DNA of 64,000 nucleotides from Cynocephalus volans (GCF_027409185.1 NC_084471.1:7842535-7906534); one strand, 5' to 3'; shown: positions 45,350 to 58,290, numbered from the stretch's first letter. The notes: generated from the letters alone by a model not told the origin. Program-made: numbers and translations.

Positions 45350-48090
45350 CTTGGTTTTATACATGCTGTAAGTGGCCCTGGTTCCCCACAAGGCTGCTGA
45401 TCCCTTCAGGCCAGGACCCCTGCTCTGCTTGCTTTGTGCGTCTTCTCACCCAGTGTGAAGACTTGCTGTGGGTGCCAGTGTCAAGGTGGGCCCACCAGAC
45501 AAGATAGAGAGTGTTTGAGCTGCATGATTCTGTGAGCAGTTAGCAATTTTCCCATCACAGGTGAAATGAGATTGGCCGTGTGTGGATAATTGTTGAAAAT
45601 GGGGGTCATTGTTCTAGTGTCTCTACTTTTTATATGAATGACATTTTTCATTAAAAAAGAAAAAGAGAAAAATGTTTCCAATTTACAGAGATGATTGATC
45701 CCAGATTGTTTCAGCAGTGTACGTGTTAGTATGTTGGTTGTTGCCAGAGTTGTTCAGGCTGTTCTTCATCTGAAATGTATTTGGTTCTTCCCAAGGCCTC
45801 CATAAGAAGAAAAACTTGCCTCTAAACCAACATTAAACTTTACCACTAATAACAATTTAATAATAATATTCCTTAACATCTTTGAGGGAGAAAAGTCATT
45901 GGTGTGTCATCAGAAAAGAATTGCAATTAAAATGGGGTTATGAATTGGTTGGAATACATTTATAGAATAGAAAGACAGAAAATTGTTGCCATGTAAATTT
46001 TTTTGGAATATCTGAATCTAATGAATTCGGACACAGCTTATTTCTTATCACGTGTGTAGTATTTTGATATCTCAAACTGTAAGTTTGGTCTTTCAGTGAA
46101 TGTAGTAGACATGTACTGATAGCATTTAAAGATTCTAGTCCACCCTCCTGGATCCAGAGACTGTTACTAATAGGTGGGGGAATTATGACTGCATTGTGAG
46201 TTGGAGTGTGGGGGACAAGCACAGAGGGACCTAGGGTCTGGGTAAACACACCCTGCCTTTGCACACTCCCCATTAGCAGGTGAACACGCAATGATAGTGC
46301 TATGAGTAGTGAAAGTGAATGCTGTCACAAAACACACACACAAAACAAGCACCTGTGGCATCACATTTTCAGAGAGTCTTAGTTCTGGAGGTCAGTACTA
46401 ACTACTCTGAGCAGCAGGTCCAGCACTTCTCACCTGAAGCAGGCCTTTATAGCAGCTTCACATGCACGTGCTAATTGTATGGGTTTGGTGGTCACCCTGT
46501 TCTGTGGGTCATGTGGGCTGTCAGGGGCATGAGGATCTTTTGTCCCCTCTTAGGGAAGGTGCAGTCTGGCTGCTGATTCCTCTTTCTCAGGGTTCTCACT
46601 GGGAGGGCCAAGTTGTAGCAGCCTCAGAAGTCTCCTTCCGGACTAGCTGTGAGTGGATAGTGCAGGTGATCCCTTCATCCAGCCAACTAGGACTTGCTTA
46701 CTCACACAGGTATCTCCCTTAGACCTGCATGGAATAAATTCAGGGTTTTGAGATCTTAAAGAGCTTCCAAGTCATGTGGCCGAAGAGCTGCTTATAGCCA
46801 GCCTTCAGGAGAGTGGCAAAGCCCACACATCGAGGATGAGGTCACTGGTCAGAGGCTGGGGCCAACACCTCTGCTTTTTGCATGTAGCTAGAGAGTCTTG
46901 ACCCTTCCTGGGATTTATATGTTGTTGTTTTTTTATAGAAAGGGTTCTTAAAATCTCAGACTTAGCTTTATAGAGTGAATTATGTGGAGTAACCAGGAGT
47001 TGAGTCCTTTTTCTTTCCCACATGAAATACTGACCAGCTGGTAAGCCAGCTGTAGGGGGAGGCATGCCTCCCTCTGTAGGAGGAGGCTTCAGAAAGGCAG
47101 GCTTCAGTTGGTGGAGACTTTGTTCAGAGTTTATCCAGAATTAGGGATTTTACAAAAGCCCTGCAGGTGGGGGTTTGCTGTGACCTCACCATACCTGTCA
47201 GTTTACAGAAGTCTTTGGAGTGTTGTGGTCTCAAACCCCGCCTCAGTGTAACACTGGGGCTCTTGACAGCCTTTCATACTCTGTTTCGGCCTTGTCTGTC
47301 CAGGCTAAAAAATTTAGAGGGGAACTTACTTATTCCTTCATTGTAAAATCAATACTTTGCAAAATACAAATACAAATATTCAAAAAAAGAAAATCACTAT
47401 TAACACCTTGATACACACTTTTCCAGATCTTTATATTCACACATACACACAGATGTAATTTTTAAAAACAAAAGTTGGATCATACTATTTAAACTATTTT
47501 GTAACCTGTATGTATTTAGCTTTTAGTTTTATGCCTTGCCTGAACCACATCTTGAGCCGTGTCACCTGTCACAAATGCCAGGTGACCACCCCCAGGGCTA
47601 GAGTCTTGCTTCCTCGTGGGATGCCTGCCAAGGTTGCTTGCAGTGTGTGTGCCACAGCAGCCCTGACTTCAAGCAGGAGACCTGAGAGTTGCTGTGGACT
47701 AGACATTTTCTGGTGCTCAGCCAGTCAACCTCTTGGCAGAGTCCCCTTGCTTTATTTCCCTTCACGAGACCTTCTGAACCAACCCTTGTCCATATCCATG
47801 CACTTAGCTCCTGGTGGCCATTGTGGGTTTTCCAGTAGCTTCCATTTGGATTTCCGCGGCATGGATTCATAGACTTTCTCACATTTATTGATAGTCTGCT
47901 CTCTGAATTTCCTGGGTTAACCTTACACTACTACCACCTAAGTATTCGTTCTCCCATGTTTCAGCCATACCTGTAGAGAGGCCCTACTCTGACTCTGCTA
48001 TGATTTTAATTGTGCTGGACATTATTGGGAGCTCCAAGCTCAGTCACCAAGAGATAATCTTAATGGCTAACATTCAAAATAATTTGTTTA
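45350..48090. other. Intronic segment, no gene seen
   Basis: An unassigned old repeat may cover 47380-47515 ('aaaatcactattaacacc'), with a related phrase at 63140. Frames at 45938-46364 and 47510-47882 overlap on both strands and lack motifs. Confidence 0.4.
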
Positions 48091-48094
48091 GGCC

Positions 48095-48235
48095 ATGTCC
48101 TGTGCCAAGCACTGTATGTATGTTATCTCATTTAATCTTTACAACTCTGTAAGGTGGTTACTGAAGCTGTCTTTACATTACACATGGAGGAAGCAGAGGC
48201 TTAGAAATTAGCAAGGTCATGTAGCTGCTCACTAC
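48095..48235 (-). repeat. MIR SINE (antisense)
   Basis: 'gccaagcactgtatgtatg', 'ttaatctttacaactctg' and 'ggaggaagcagaggcttag' are in the antisense MIR order. Confidence 0.8.
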
Positions 48236-49055
48236 TGCCCCTTGTGTTGCTGTGGCCCACTCAGCTCTGCTTTACCCAGGCAGATAGATATGTGTGGAGG
48301 GTCCACTACAGGACCAGCCTCTAGTAGTTACCATGTCCTTGCATGGCATGTCTCATCTGACGCTGAAATTTGACTGGGGAAATTGTGTTAAAAATTGTTT
48401 AAATATAGTAGACTTCAATTTTAAGTGGCAAATTAGAAGAAAAACATGTAATTTAAAAAATGGGATACATGTAAGTTTGTAGTTCGTATTCTATTTATAA
48501 TTATCTCCATATTTCTGAGAATGGAAGCTGTTAGAAGTTAGTGACCATGTCTTTTAAACTGAATTTATATAACACTCAGCAGTGCCCAGAGGCTTCAGAT
48601 GTGTACTTAACTACACACCAAGTTGAAGTACAATATTGAAAATCCTGAATAAGTGTTCAAATCAAATGTTTTCTCTTCTTGGCATGTAAGAGTCCTTGAT
48701 CTTTTCCCATCTTTCCCATTTTCTTTTCCTTAGCACTGATCCAATATGGAAAAGGAGAAAGGAGAAGATATGGAAGAGTTCTGGAATGCTTGGGACCACA
48801 ATTTCATTTATTTATGTATTTATATCCCTTCTGGTTTCACAAGGATTTGAGTTGGTTGGGACTACAGGGAAAAAAAAAAAAAAAAAAAAGGCAGACCTGA
48901 CTCTTTCTTTGCCGTCCCCAAAGCAACAACAATAAAATAGATGTTTAATTCTGGAAAGAACCTGAGATCACTAGAGCTCTCTCATGCTGTCACGGTGTGT
49001 TTGTGGAGCCCCAGGACAGGCTCTGCCTCAGGGGAAGCCAGGCATAGCAACTTCA
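48236..49055. other. Intronic segment with isolated A run
   Basis: A 20-base A run lies at about 48870-48889 without a recognisable SINE before it. An L2-like fragment may cover 48500-48650. No gene seen. Confidence 0.4.
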
Positions 49056-49059
49056 CACA

Positions 49060-49160
49060 ATGCCACTGCTGTGTGACCATGGGCAAGCCACTTTCCCTGA
49101 GCTGTAGTTTTCTCATCTGAAAAATTGGGGCTGTGCTTTCACCTTGCAAGGTTGCCATAT
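49060..49160 (+). repeat. MIR fragment (sense)
   Basis: 'tgtgtgaccatgggcaagcc' followed by 'gtagttttctcatctg' and 'aaaaattggggctgtgc' is the MIR core. Confidence 0.83.
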
Positions 49161-49659
49161 GTATACAGTCATTGTATATAAAAAATACTGGCAAATAAAT
49201 GTGTCTGTCATGTTATAAAGTATGCACTTATTAATAGTACCTAATTTTATCATCTGTTCACAGGGTTTCTAAACACCAACTCCTGATACTATTTTCACTG
49301 GCATGCAGCCAAAATATCAACAGTGTGATTATTCTTTTGTAAAGCTATAGATATTTAGTTTAAGACTTTTCATTTATTCTGAGGTTGGACTACTTGTTTT
49401 TTGTTGTTAAAAGGCCTTTTTTGTTGTTAAAATGTCTTTAAAATGAAATAATGAGAGATGATAGTTTTTTTTCCTTTTTTCATTGCTCTTAGTAGGCAAA
49501 ATAAAGTGGGCAGTCTTGTGTTGCCACTTTTCCTGCCCTCAGTAGAAGACACTGGTTAACAGTTGGGAGCTTTGGTCTGGACCCTGCTCTCCCTTGGGGA
49601 AGGAGGAAGCCACAGCCAGAGAAGGAGGCAATAGCCACAGGTGCAGAGTGTCACTGCCT

Positions 49660-49920
49660 CTTCTCTACCTGACTCAGCCCAGGACCTACCTTTCCTGGGG
49701 AGTTCTCCCACATCTCTTCCTTACCCCCTGCCTCAGTCCATCTTAAAGACTCCCTGCTTAGTTCTGTTATGTGGCACTTTTCATGCTGTATGGTCCTTGG
49801 GGTACTTGTCCATCTGCCTTGCTAGACTCTAAGCTGCCTAAGGACAAGTGTGGTGAATTATTTAGTTTGTAACTTCCAGAACCCAGCATAGAAAGGGTGT
49901 CGAATAAATGTCAGATGGCC
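49660..49920 (+). repeat. L2 LINE 3' end (sense)
   Basis: 'cttgctagactctaagctgc', 'taacttccagaacccagc' and 'gtgtcgaataaatgtcag' give the L2 3' end. Confidence 0.82.
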
Positions 49921-50305
49921 GAATTAAAGTATAAACAAATGAGGGGAAAAATCATACGAAGAAAACATTAATATTACATGCCCCTAACTTTATTCCTGAA
50001 AATACCCGCAAACTCACCATGAACCTTGCTCAGCATTCCTTTTTGAATTTCAGACCTTCCTACTGGGATCATTTTCCATTTTTAGGATGATGGTTACTGA
50101 AGGCTCCAGCTGTTCCCAGGACCACGGGGCTGTGTGACATCTTAACTGCTGAGATGTTGTATAAGAAATCCATGTGTTACATTTTCTGATGGCATTTGGG
50201 GATTTTATAAAATGCGTAAGAAAAAAAAAAAACATGTTCCTTCTGTCACTTCGGTGCTCTGAACTTTTTCCTCAATTGGGCTTTCTTTTAATTAGTCTAG
50301 CTTCA

Positions 50306-50337
<32 letters not shown>

Positions 50338-50800
50338 CTTTGGGCAAGTGCCAGAGACGCAAAGAAGCTTATGTAAATGGTTTTAACTTTTTTTACTTTG
50401 CCAAAGATAGGAACCGGTACTTAGCTAAGCTTTGTCCTGGCACCTTCTTCTTTGATAGAGAATGTTAGAAATTTGGCTTGATTTATTCGTTTTTTTGTAT
50501 ATGTGTGGGAGGAATAAAGGCAAGATGGCTCTGTTTACTTCTTGGTTCATGAAAAATATGAGAGGCGAACAAGTAGGACTTGAAAATAGCCACTGCCCTC
50601 TCTCCCATGCACCCACCCCTACCCCCGAAAAAAATTGACCTATCACAGTGTTTTAATGTAATCTATTTACGAATATGGTAGGTTTCTAGAATTTAAGATT
50701 TACTTATCATTTGAAGATAAAAGCTAATGCCTTAAATTATTGTATTAAATTTTACTGTTTACTGACTATCAGCCTTTGAAATCTGTCACTGAAATCTGCC
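49921..50800. other. Intronic segment, no gene seen
   Basis: Contains a T run of more than 20 bases at about 50309. No exon signal. Confidence 0.45.
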
Positions 50801-50801
50801 A

Positions 50802-50880
50802 TTTCTTTCTTTCTTTTTTTTTTTTAAAGATGACTGGTGAGGGGATCTTAACCCTTGATGTGGTGTTGTCAGCACCACGC
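50802..50880 (-). mobile_element. CYN-like SINE, second unit only
   Basis: T-rich tail then 'gatgactggtgagggg', 'atcttaacccttgatg' and 'gttgtcagcaccacgc', stopping abruptly where an L1 3' end begins. The rest of the dimer is lost. Confidence 0.85.
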
Positions 50881-51090
50881 TAGGGGAAGAGCTAGGGGGA
50901 CAGAGGGGTGATATCTATAGAGTACAAGGCTTTTTTCGGAGATGATGAAAATATCTTAAAATTGACTGCGGTGATGGTTGCACATACCTGTGAATATACT
51001 TAATACCACTGAATTGTATACTTTAAATGGGTGAATTGTTTGGTATGTGAATTATATCTCAGTGGAGGTTTTTTTTTTAAAGGTAATGTG
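50881..51090 (+). mobile_element. L1 3' end (sense)
   Basis: 'tgcggtgatggttgcacat', 'ccactgaattgtatacttt' and 'ggtatgtgaattatatctc' are the last bases of an L1 3' UTR, with a decayed tail. Confidence 0.88.
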
Positions 51091-51219
51091 GTATTAGAGC
51101 AAGGACAGATCAATAGAGGAATGTGGAAGAAATCACACTGTAGAAGACTTTTCTTTCCATATGATACAACCTGTTGCTAAATATCCTAATTTTCCTCACA
51201 GGTCCTGTTCTCTGGGAGG

Positions 51220-51415
51220 CATGAGTGTGGTAGAAAGAGGATGGGCTTTGAGAGTATCAAGTTGACCAGAATCTGAATCCCATTCTGCCATTACTAGCTG
51301 GGTGACCTTGGGCAGGTTGCTTAGCCTCTCTGTGGTGGTTTTCCTTCCTGTAAAGTGGCTAGTACTACTTATAGTCTTTTAAAAGAGTTTGGTAAATGGC
51401 AGCCATTTTTACCCT
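51220..51415 (+). repeat. MIR SINE (sense)
   Basis: 'gaatctgaatcccattctgc', 'agctgggtgaccttgggcag' and 'cctgtaaagtggctagtac' follow MIR. Confidence 0.88.
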
Positions 51416-51669
51416 GTGGCAATCATATTAAAAAAGGCATCGGATAAAAGAGGCAGCTTTGTTGGGTCCTTGTCCTGATGTCTTTGAGTTTGCTAGGTTA
51501 ATGAATCTGTTTGCTGGAATTGCCACTGGGAGAATCCCCCTGTCATGTGCTGATGTTGTGTATTCAGTCACTGGATGAGGACTGAGGTGGTGGGGGCCCC
51601 TGGCTCTTTAGGTAACATGGTGGACTCTGTTTTTGAATTTTTTTCTGCCTTAATTCACATGGTTTGAGC

Positions 51670-51950
51670 AGGCTGGTGGCAAGCTCTTGGAGAACCAACT
51701 CATGTCCCCTCTTTTGGAAAGTCTTCCCTGTCCCCCACTCTGGGTCATTGTTCCCTTCTCAGAGTCCCTCAGCCCTTGGGACATGCTGGATTCCAGTATT
51801 TATTTGCTTATACTGTTTTTATGTATTTACTCTGCCCTGCAGTGGACTGTGGGCCAATTCAGGGTAGGGATCTTGGCTTCTTCAACTGTAGGGCCCAAGG
51901 CCCAAAGCACTGTGCCCAGCACTAATGTTTATTGAATGAATGCCCAATGG
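51670..51950 (+). repeat. L2 LINE 3' end (sense)
   Basis: 'ggaaagtcttccctgtccc', 'gtgggccaattcagggtagg' and 'tgtttattgaatgaatgcc' match L2. Confidence 0.83.
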
Positions 51951-52254
51951 CTTCAAGTCTTTGGTGACAGAAACCAGATGAGAACTGGAAATACCAGCTT
52001 AGGCTCCTCATGCCAGAAGTTAGCAGGTGGGTTTCCCTTGAGCAGTGTCCCTGCTCCAGGACAGAAGAGCTGCCTGGGCCAGTCTTGTCCTCTGCTCACC
52101 ATGGGGAATGTGGAGTGGATATGTATCTTCTGAGAGGGCACCTTAAGGAATTAAGCCCATGAAATATATGCTTCCTCTCTCTTTTTTGTGGGTTGGTTTC
52201 AATCTCTATTCTTTCTTGTAGTATTTGTATTTTTTGATATTGCATAAGATTTTT

Positions 52255-52515
52255 AAAAACTTTTTATTGAAGAATAATATGCATACCTAAAAGTGCGCAG
52301 GTCATAAGTGTGCATATCAATGAATTTTCGCAAGTGCAGTATACCCATAGCCAGTTCAAGAACTGGGATACTACAGGAAGCCCTCTGGGTACCGCTCCCC
52401 GCCCGCTCTCCCCTGCCCAGTCCTGGCTTCTAACAGAGTAGATTGTTGTACCTCTTCTTGTACTTTATCTACAGGGGATCATACAGTGTGTATTCTTGTA
52501 GGCACACACATTTTA
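52255..52515 (-). mobile_element. L1 3' end (antisense)
   Basis: 'ttattgaagaataatatgc', 'gcatatcaatgaattttcgc' and 'acaggggatcatacagtgtg' follow the L1M 3' UTR in antisense. Confidence 0.75.
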
Positions 52516-52519
52516 AAAT

Positions 52520-54795
52520 TAGGAAATAAGATCTCTTCCTCTCCACCTAAGGTTTTATTATTGTTTTTTTCCTTCACTTTTCAATTCTTTGTAAAAATTG
52601 AAGCAGCAGGGTGTTTTTTGTTTTTAGTTCTAGATAATCACACTTACATATTTGAGTGCTCTAGTTCTTAGGATACAGTCTTACTGCTGAGAGACAGGTC
52701 CCCTGCCTGTCTCCAGGGGACCTCTCATCCCCAGTCCTGTCCCCTACATCAGGCTTCCTGTTCATCTTCCACTGAAAAGCTGTTTTGCTCTGTGTGTGGA
52801 ATCACAGAAAGAAATTGAGTTTTACATATAGGGACAATGTAAGATTATCCCTTGCAAGTAAGTCCCTGTCACTTAGACTGCTCTGACGCCTGGCTCCTTA
52901 GATACAGAGCAGCATGTCTTTTTTCCTATCCTAAGCAGAAGGATCCCAAATATGAGAAGAGATTCTGAGAATATCATGAACAGTGTAAGTTAGTTTTTAT
53001 ACATGTTGATTTTGGGGAGGGTAGTATGAATTTTGTTCTCAGACTTTTCTCCCTTATTTTTCATGGAAACACCAAGATTTCTGTTTGGCCACTTTCTGGA
53101 AAGAGAGCTCTTCTGTGCTGGCCACAGCAGGCAGGAGCGCAGTCTGAGAACCTGGGGCTTGTACAGTGAATGCAGCAGTGTAGGGGAATGACCTTATCTC
53201 GGCAGCCAACAGGAAATGATGAAATGTGCTGGGAGAGTTCGGCTGGGAGACGGAGGTCAGACATACCAGCGGGTCGGAAAGAGGCAGGTACGGAAGCTGA
53301 TCTACAAGGTTAGGCAGTTGAAGCCAGCTGCATTTGACAGAAAAACGTGAGTGTGCTATTTAAGGCTTACATTTCCTTTAAGATAGACCTTTTGGAAAGT
53401 AGAATTTTCATTGTTTTTTTTTTTTTTTTTTTTTTAACTGAGCGGTTGATTTAACAGAAATCTCACCTTCTAAGCAAGCACACCTAGTTTTTGAGATCCT
53501 TGGCGGAATTGTTCAACCAGTTCAATATTAACCAGTGTGGAATGTTTCACTGAGAATGCTTTGAGAAAATGTCAGAATAAGTGTTTGATTTTCTTGGTGA
53601 ATAGATTTTGGCTTAAATGAAGAATTGTGTTTTATAATCTTTGACAGATTTTAGAGTATATGTGTGTGCTTCTTTCAAAATAGATGGAATAACTTTGCAA
53701 CTTTGCCTTGGCCTGTTTTAGACTAGCTTACATACTTTCAACTGTGTTTTTTTCTTCCTGAATAGCTAAATGAGTTACTTGAGTTAACTGTTAATAGAGG
53801 GTTCTTTTCTCTAAGGCAGCATGTTTATTACATGCTGCCATTCCTTTACTAACAGCCAAACCTAATCTACAAACGTGTACTTGGGAACAAATTGGCTTTT
53901 CCAGTTGACTGTGATTGTGTTTCATGTCCCTTTTCTCCAGACTCCCTGAATTAGCATGCTGCCTGCTCCAAGCCCCCTCCCTGTCCTCCTCCTGAGTCAG
54001 TTCTTTATTTCTCTTCTCAGCTGGACCCAGTGCCCTTGTCCCCATCTAAGGGCTGTCACTAGGCCCTTTGTTTATATTTTTATTGGATAGTGAAATGTGA
54101 AAGTTTTATTGTTTTAATAACTGAGTAGCTTTATATACATATTTATTTCTTATCTTGGAAATCATATTCTGGAATTGAAAAATTATAGCTCTCTCCTTTA
54201 TTTATGCAGTACTTTAACTCTGATTAGAAGATATTTAAAAAAAAAAATCCTGATATTAAGTGATCCATCACTAAGTTAATTAAGTTTATTGAATGACCTG
54301 GTGCTGTGAACATTAAAAAGGCAGTGTCCTCTTTCTGTTCTTTAGAAAATGCCATGTCGGACCAGTGTGTGCCACGTAGAAAAACATGCTTTCTTATTAG
54401 GTTGTTCCCTGCTGTGATTTGTGTATTTCTAACACTTTTAGGGTTGCATAGGAAAGGTTTTTAGAAACCCCAAAGTATGTAATATGCCTTTTAGAACTTA
54501 ATTGGGTCCACTGGTTTTGTCTTTGCTGTTGTAGCTGTGAATATCTCTTTCTTCAAATCCCTTCCTTCTTGGCAATAAGATATCTTACTGAATTCTGGGT
54601 GAACTTTAAATGCAGCACTTATGAAAATAATAAAGAGGTTTCATAACTTCAAACCAAGGAATGTCTTACAGGTAGGGAATATATACCAGTAAGTAAAAGT
54701 AAGCCTTTCTTCCCCCCCCCCCCTTTCTTTTTATATAGTTAGTCCTCTGACTCTTTCAGTTATCCACGTAATTCTATTATTCATTTGGTGGCATA
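52520..54795. other. Intronic segment, no named gene
   Basis: No repeat recognised apart from a T run at 53416-53436 and a 12-base C run at 54712-54723. A candidate exon lies at 53128. Confidence 0.4.
53128..53287 (+). other. Candidate alternative exon, unidentified
   Basis: A local rise in G+C sits in AT-rich intron. A pyrimidine-rich acceptor ending 'gctggccacag' (or three bases later) precedes about 160 bases that end at GGCAG|GTACGG. Two consecutive ATG codons at 53216 and 53219 open a frame of 24 codons that reaches the donor exactly in phase 0 and is rich in Arg, Gly and Lys; an in-frame TGA lies nine codons upstream. It could be an alternative first coding exon, a regulatory element, or chance. 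Confidence 0.22.
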
Positions 54796-54799
54796 ATTT

Positions 54800-54990
54800 A
54801 AAAGGTAGGAACATGATATTTAGAGTTGTAATGGCTCTTAGAGTCAATATGGCCAGGCCCCCTCATTTTAACAAAGGAACAGAGAGACAGAGGTGAAATG
54901 ACTCATCCAAGGTCACATGGCTTGTTGGTAGCTAAGTGAGTCTGGAACTGAGGTCTCCTGACTTCTGGGTCATTACCCTTTCCATTTCTC
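54800..54990 (-). repeat. MIR SINE (antisense)
   Basis: 'ttttaacaaaggaacagaga', 'catccaaggtcacatggc' and 'gtctcctgacttctgggtc' fit an antisense MIR. Confidence 0.85.
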
Positions 54991-55373
54991 CACGTTATAA
55001 TCTCAAGGTTAATAGCACTTGGCTTTTTTCTTCTGATGAGTCCATTTAATTTATTTCATTTTCAAAAACTCAGCTTTTATTCACTAATGATTTCTCCATA
55101 AATACCATTTGGCATAGCTGTATAATTAACTACCTCAAGTACAAAGAGTATTGACATTTCTCCCTCTGAGAGTACTTTTTCTTAAAAATAAAGAGTTCTC
55201 TGTTTTACAAACTTTTTCTTGCCTCTCCCCTGAATTAGGTCTTACTCAGTTGTTATTGGTATAAGTGAGCCTCATTATATCATTATCTGCTAGATGAGAA
55301 CGGCAAACTTAGTAAAATCATAACTAATAAAAGAAACAGACAAGTACTCAGTTCTTTTAAAGAGAATTCTTCA

Positions 55374-55475
55374 GGGGCTGGCCAGTTAGCTCAGTTGGTT
55401 AGAGTGTGGTGTTTTAATGCCAATGTCAAGGGTTTGGATCCCTGTACCGGCCAGCCACCAAACATAAAGAGAATA
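55374..55475 (+). mobile_element. CYN-like monomeric SINE, close to tRNA-Ile
   Basis: 'gttagctcagttggttagag' reproduces the 5' third of tRNA-Ile(AAU) almost exactly and 'gggtttggatccctgtacc' its T arm. This copy best shows the origin of the family. A 14-base duplication with one mismatch (aagagaattcttca, aagaggattcttca) flanks it at 55360 and 55476. Confidence 0.94.
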
Positions 55476-55489
55476 AAGAGGATTCTTCA

Positions 55490-57064
55490 AGGTGTGAAAG
55501 GGAAACCCTGAACATATCAGCCCCTATTTTTTATTATTTCAGCCCCTATAAGAAAATACTGACAACTCTTAAGTTTGAGCTGGATTAAACAGTTTTTGTG
55601 TATAAAAACTTTAAAATAATACATTACAATATAAAGGCAGAAATAATTTAATTTATGTAAATGGAATTTGCTCTCAACTTTCCAGAATCATTAAAAATAG
55701 TCTCTGCTAAAAATTGGATTTGAATCCTTCTGAAATTCAGGGGTGGGAATTAGATGTAAATAGAGGTGTGCTGAGAACAGTGGGTGACTGTTCTTAGACC
55801 TTGAAGTGGTTACCAGTGTCTGTCCAAAGTCACCTTAAAATGCCTTGGGGAGGTTCACAGAATAGCACTCATTTGTGCTTTCTAAAGTATTTAGAGTATA
55901 TGCCTTGAATAATTTCTGAAACAAGTATACTCCAGGAAAACCGGCATTTTTGTAAATATTTTAATTGTACTTGAAATTGAGCTCAATAACTTTATACTTA
56001 TTTTAATTTATAAAACCCAGTAACGAAGTGGGATACATGGGCAGTATTTTTATGCAACGGGTCAGAACTGCATCTTCCCTCCTGGTGTTCTAGTGGGCAC
56101 TTTTGGTCAATATCCTTGAAGAGGCTGCTTTCAGATGGCGAGCCGGATGACCACGGCCTGGGGCCTAAACAAAGAGGGAGGCTGCAGGCTGGAGCCGGCT
56201 TCCGGAGTACCTTGGTTCTCTTCTCCCTAATTTAGTTACCTTTGTTCCCCAATTAGCATTTTATACTTACTGTTATATTTTCAGTCCATATTAAGTATAG
56301 AATATTTCACTTGACATCCTTTTCTTAATATACGACTATAATTGACCTTCTTCTGTCCTGGTCAGTAAGTAATTTGATACCCTTCCCTCCCTGGCTGCTA
56401 GTTTCTGCCCACACCGTGTAAATTCTGTTATGTTTGTGAGATTTAAATGCGTAGAGGAGATACCAGACTGCTGCTGTGCTGGCTTCGCTGCAGAGTGAGG
56501 ACGGATTAGAGCAAGCCCTGTGGCTGCTGTTGGCTCAGAAATCTTGGAAAGTTTGTGCTGTTGGCATCGTTTGGGCTGTTGGCTTTTGGGTCTTGTCCAT
56601 TCCCATCTCTGCTCGGCATGTCTCTCCAGACCACATTCTAGTGGTAGCCTCAGAACCGCCTCCTCTAAGACTCTGAAAAAACTTCTCCCAGCATCCTAGT
56701 CCTTAGAGCAGAGTAAAGAGGAGTGTGTGCATGTGTGTGTGTGTGGTGAGATAGCAGTAATGAAAAACAAGGATCTTTGACTTGACTGAATGAATGAATG
56801 AATTGTAGTGTTTCCCATTATGTAGAGATACTTTTGAGGGTACTGTATCATGTTTCACTAGGCTGGTCTAAGTGCATTTGTACATCACAGTTCTGCCTTG
56901 ATGCCAAGTGACAGGCTAGGTGTCAATATTGAATGTCTCCTCAAGCTCTGGGACTCTGGCCTAAATTTTTTCTTATTAGACTCTGTCATACATGATTAAT
57001 AAGAGATGAATCTTTATGTGAACTCATGAGGCATAGGGTTCTCTTTTTGGGAAACAGTCTAATG
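55490..57064. other. Intronic segment, no gene seen
   Basis: AT-rich apart from a small CpG-containing patch at 56130-56210. No coding exon. Confidence 0.45.
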
Positions 57065-57077
57065 GAAAGTACTCTAA

Positions 57078-57242
57078 GGGCCGGCCCATGGCTCACTCGG
57101 GAGAGTGCGGTGCTGATAACACCAAGGCCCCGGGTTCGGATCCTATATAGGGATGGCCGGTTAGCTCACTGGTTGAGTGTGGTGCTGACAATACCAAGCC
57201 AAGGGTTAAGATCCCCTTACTAATCATCTTAAAAAAAAAAAA
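57078..57242 (+). mobile_element. CYN-like dimeric tRNA SINE
   Basis: 'gggccggcccatggctc', 'ccccgggttcggatcc' and 'gggttaagatccccttac'. The duplication aagtactctaa flanks it at about 57067-57077 and 57244-57254. Confidence 0.95.
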
Positions 57243-57608
57243 TAAGTACTCTAAATTTGAAATGTGTGCCAATGGTCATCACAATAGTATGAGATTTGAA
57301 TCTTCTTTTTGTTAATATGGAGCCTGTGCTATGAATTTCATAGTCAGTCTTGTTTCATCTCAGGATATGTTCTACAGTGGAGTCCTTGAAGGAGGTCCGG
57401 GGAGAATGATTTTGCTGGAAAATGCTTACTTGACAAAATGTTGTTGATGTAATTAACAGGCCAAAACATTGAACTTCCCAATTTGGAATTATTTCTTTGA
57501 TTCTTAAAATACTGCCTGTGATATTGTGAAACGTATATATGGTCTTTGTCCAGGTTTCCTGTCTCACAACTCCTAAAATCCTTTGAATCTCCAAAGTGAT
57601 GTGTCTTT

Positions 57609-58290
57609 TGTATGTGACTGAGTTGACAGATGGCCTGGTAGCCCTAGGTAGCTTCAGGATTGGGGCTGGTCACTGGAAAGACCATGGCAGGGTTAGAGGG
57701 TTGGGACTTTCAGCCCTACCCACCAAACTCTGAGTTGGGGAGAGGGGATGAAGGTTAAGTTGACCTGCCAGTAGTTTAACCAATCACACCTACATAATGA
57801 AGCTTCCATGAAAAACCAAAAGGAGTGGGTTCAGGTGAGCTTCTGGATAGCTGGACACGTGGAAATTCCTGAAAGGCGGTGTGCCTGGAGAGGCCATGGG
57901 AATTCCCTTTCCAAATGCCTTGCCTTGTGCATTTTCATCTGTATCCTTTGCAATATCCTTTATGATAAAATGTAAATAAAGTGTTTCCCTGAATTCTGTG
58001 AGCTGCTCTAGCAAATTAGTTGAACCTGTGGAGGGGGTTGTGGGAACTCTGATTTATAGTTTATCAGAAGCATGGGTAAACCAACCTGGGGCTTGCGATT
58101 AGCATTGGCAGTGGGGGGCAGTCTTGTGGGACTGAGCCCTTAGGTAGATAGTGTTGGAATTTAGTTGAATTAGAGGATGTTCAGCTGGTGTCCACTGCAG
58201 AACTGCTTGCTTGCATGGTGTGTAGGGAAAACCCCACACACATCTGGTCGCAGAAGTAGTCTGTGTTGACTACTGAGTGAGAGAATAGGA
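57609..58290 (+). mobile_element. ERVL-class LTR
   Basis: 'gttaagttgacctgccag', 'aaccaatcacacctacataa', a poly(A) signal AATAAA at 57975, 'ctgctctagcaaattagttg', 'cagtcttgtgggactgagcc' and 'aaaaccccacacacatctgg' give the order of MER21/MLT2-like ERVL LTRs. There is no internal region. The 3' border is approximate. Confidence 0.75.

Noticed and set aside
48870..48889. A run as the tail of an unrecognised SINE or retrocopy
   Set aside because: The preceding bases show no pol III boxes, and I could not find a target-site duplication.
55374..55475. Functional tRNA-Ile gene
   Set aside because: It is close to tRNA-Ile but has stem-breaking changes, an A-rich tail and a target-site duplication, so it is a SINE.
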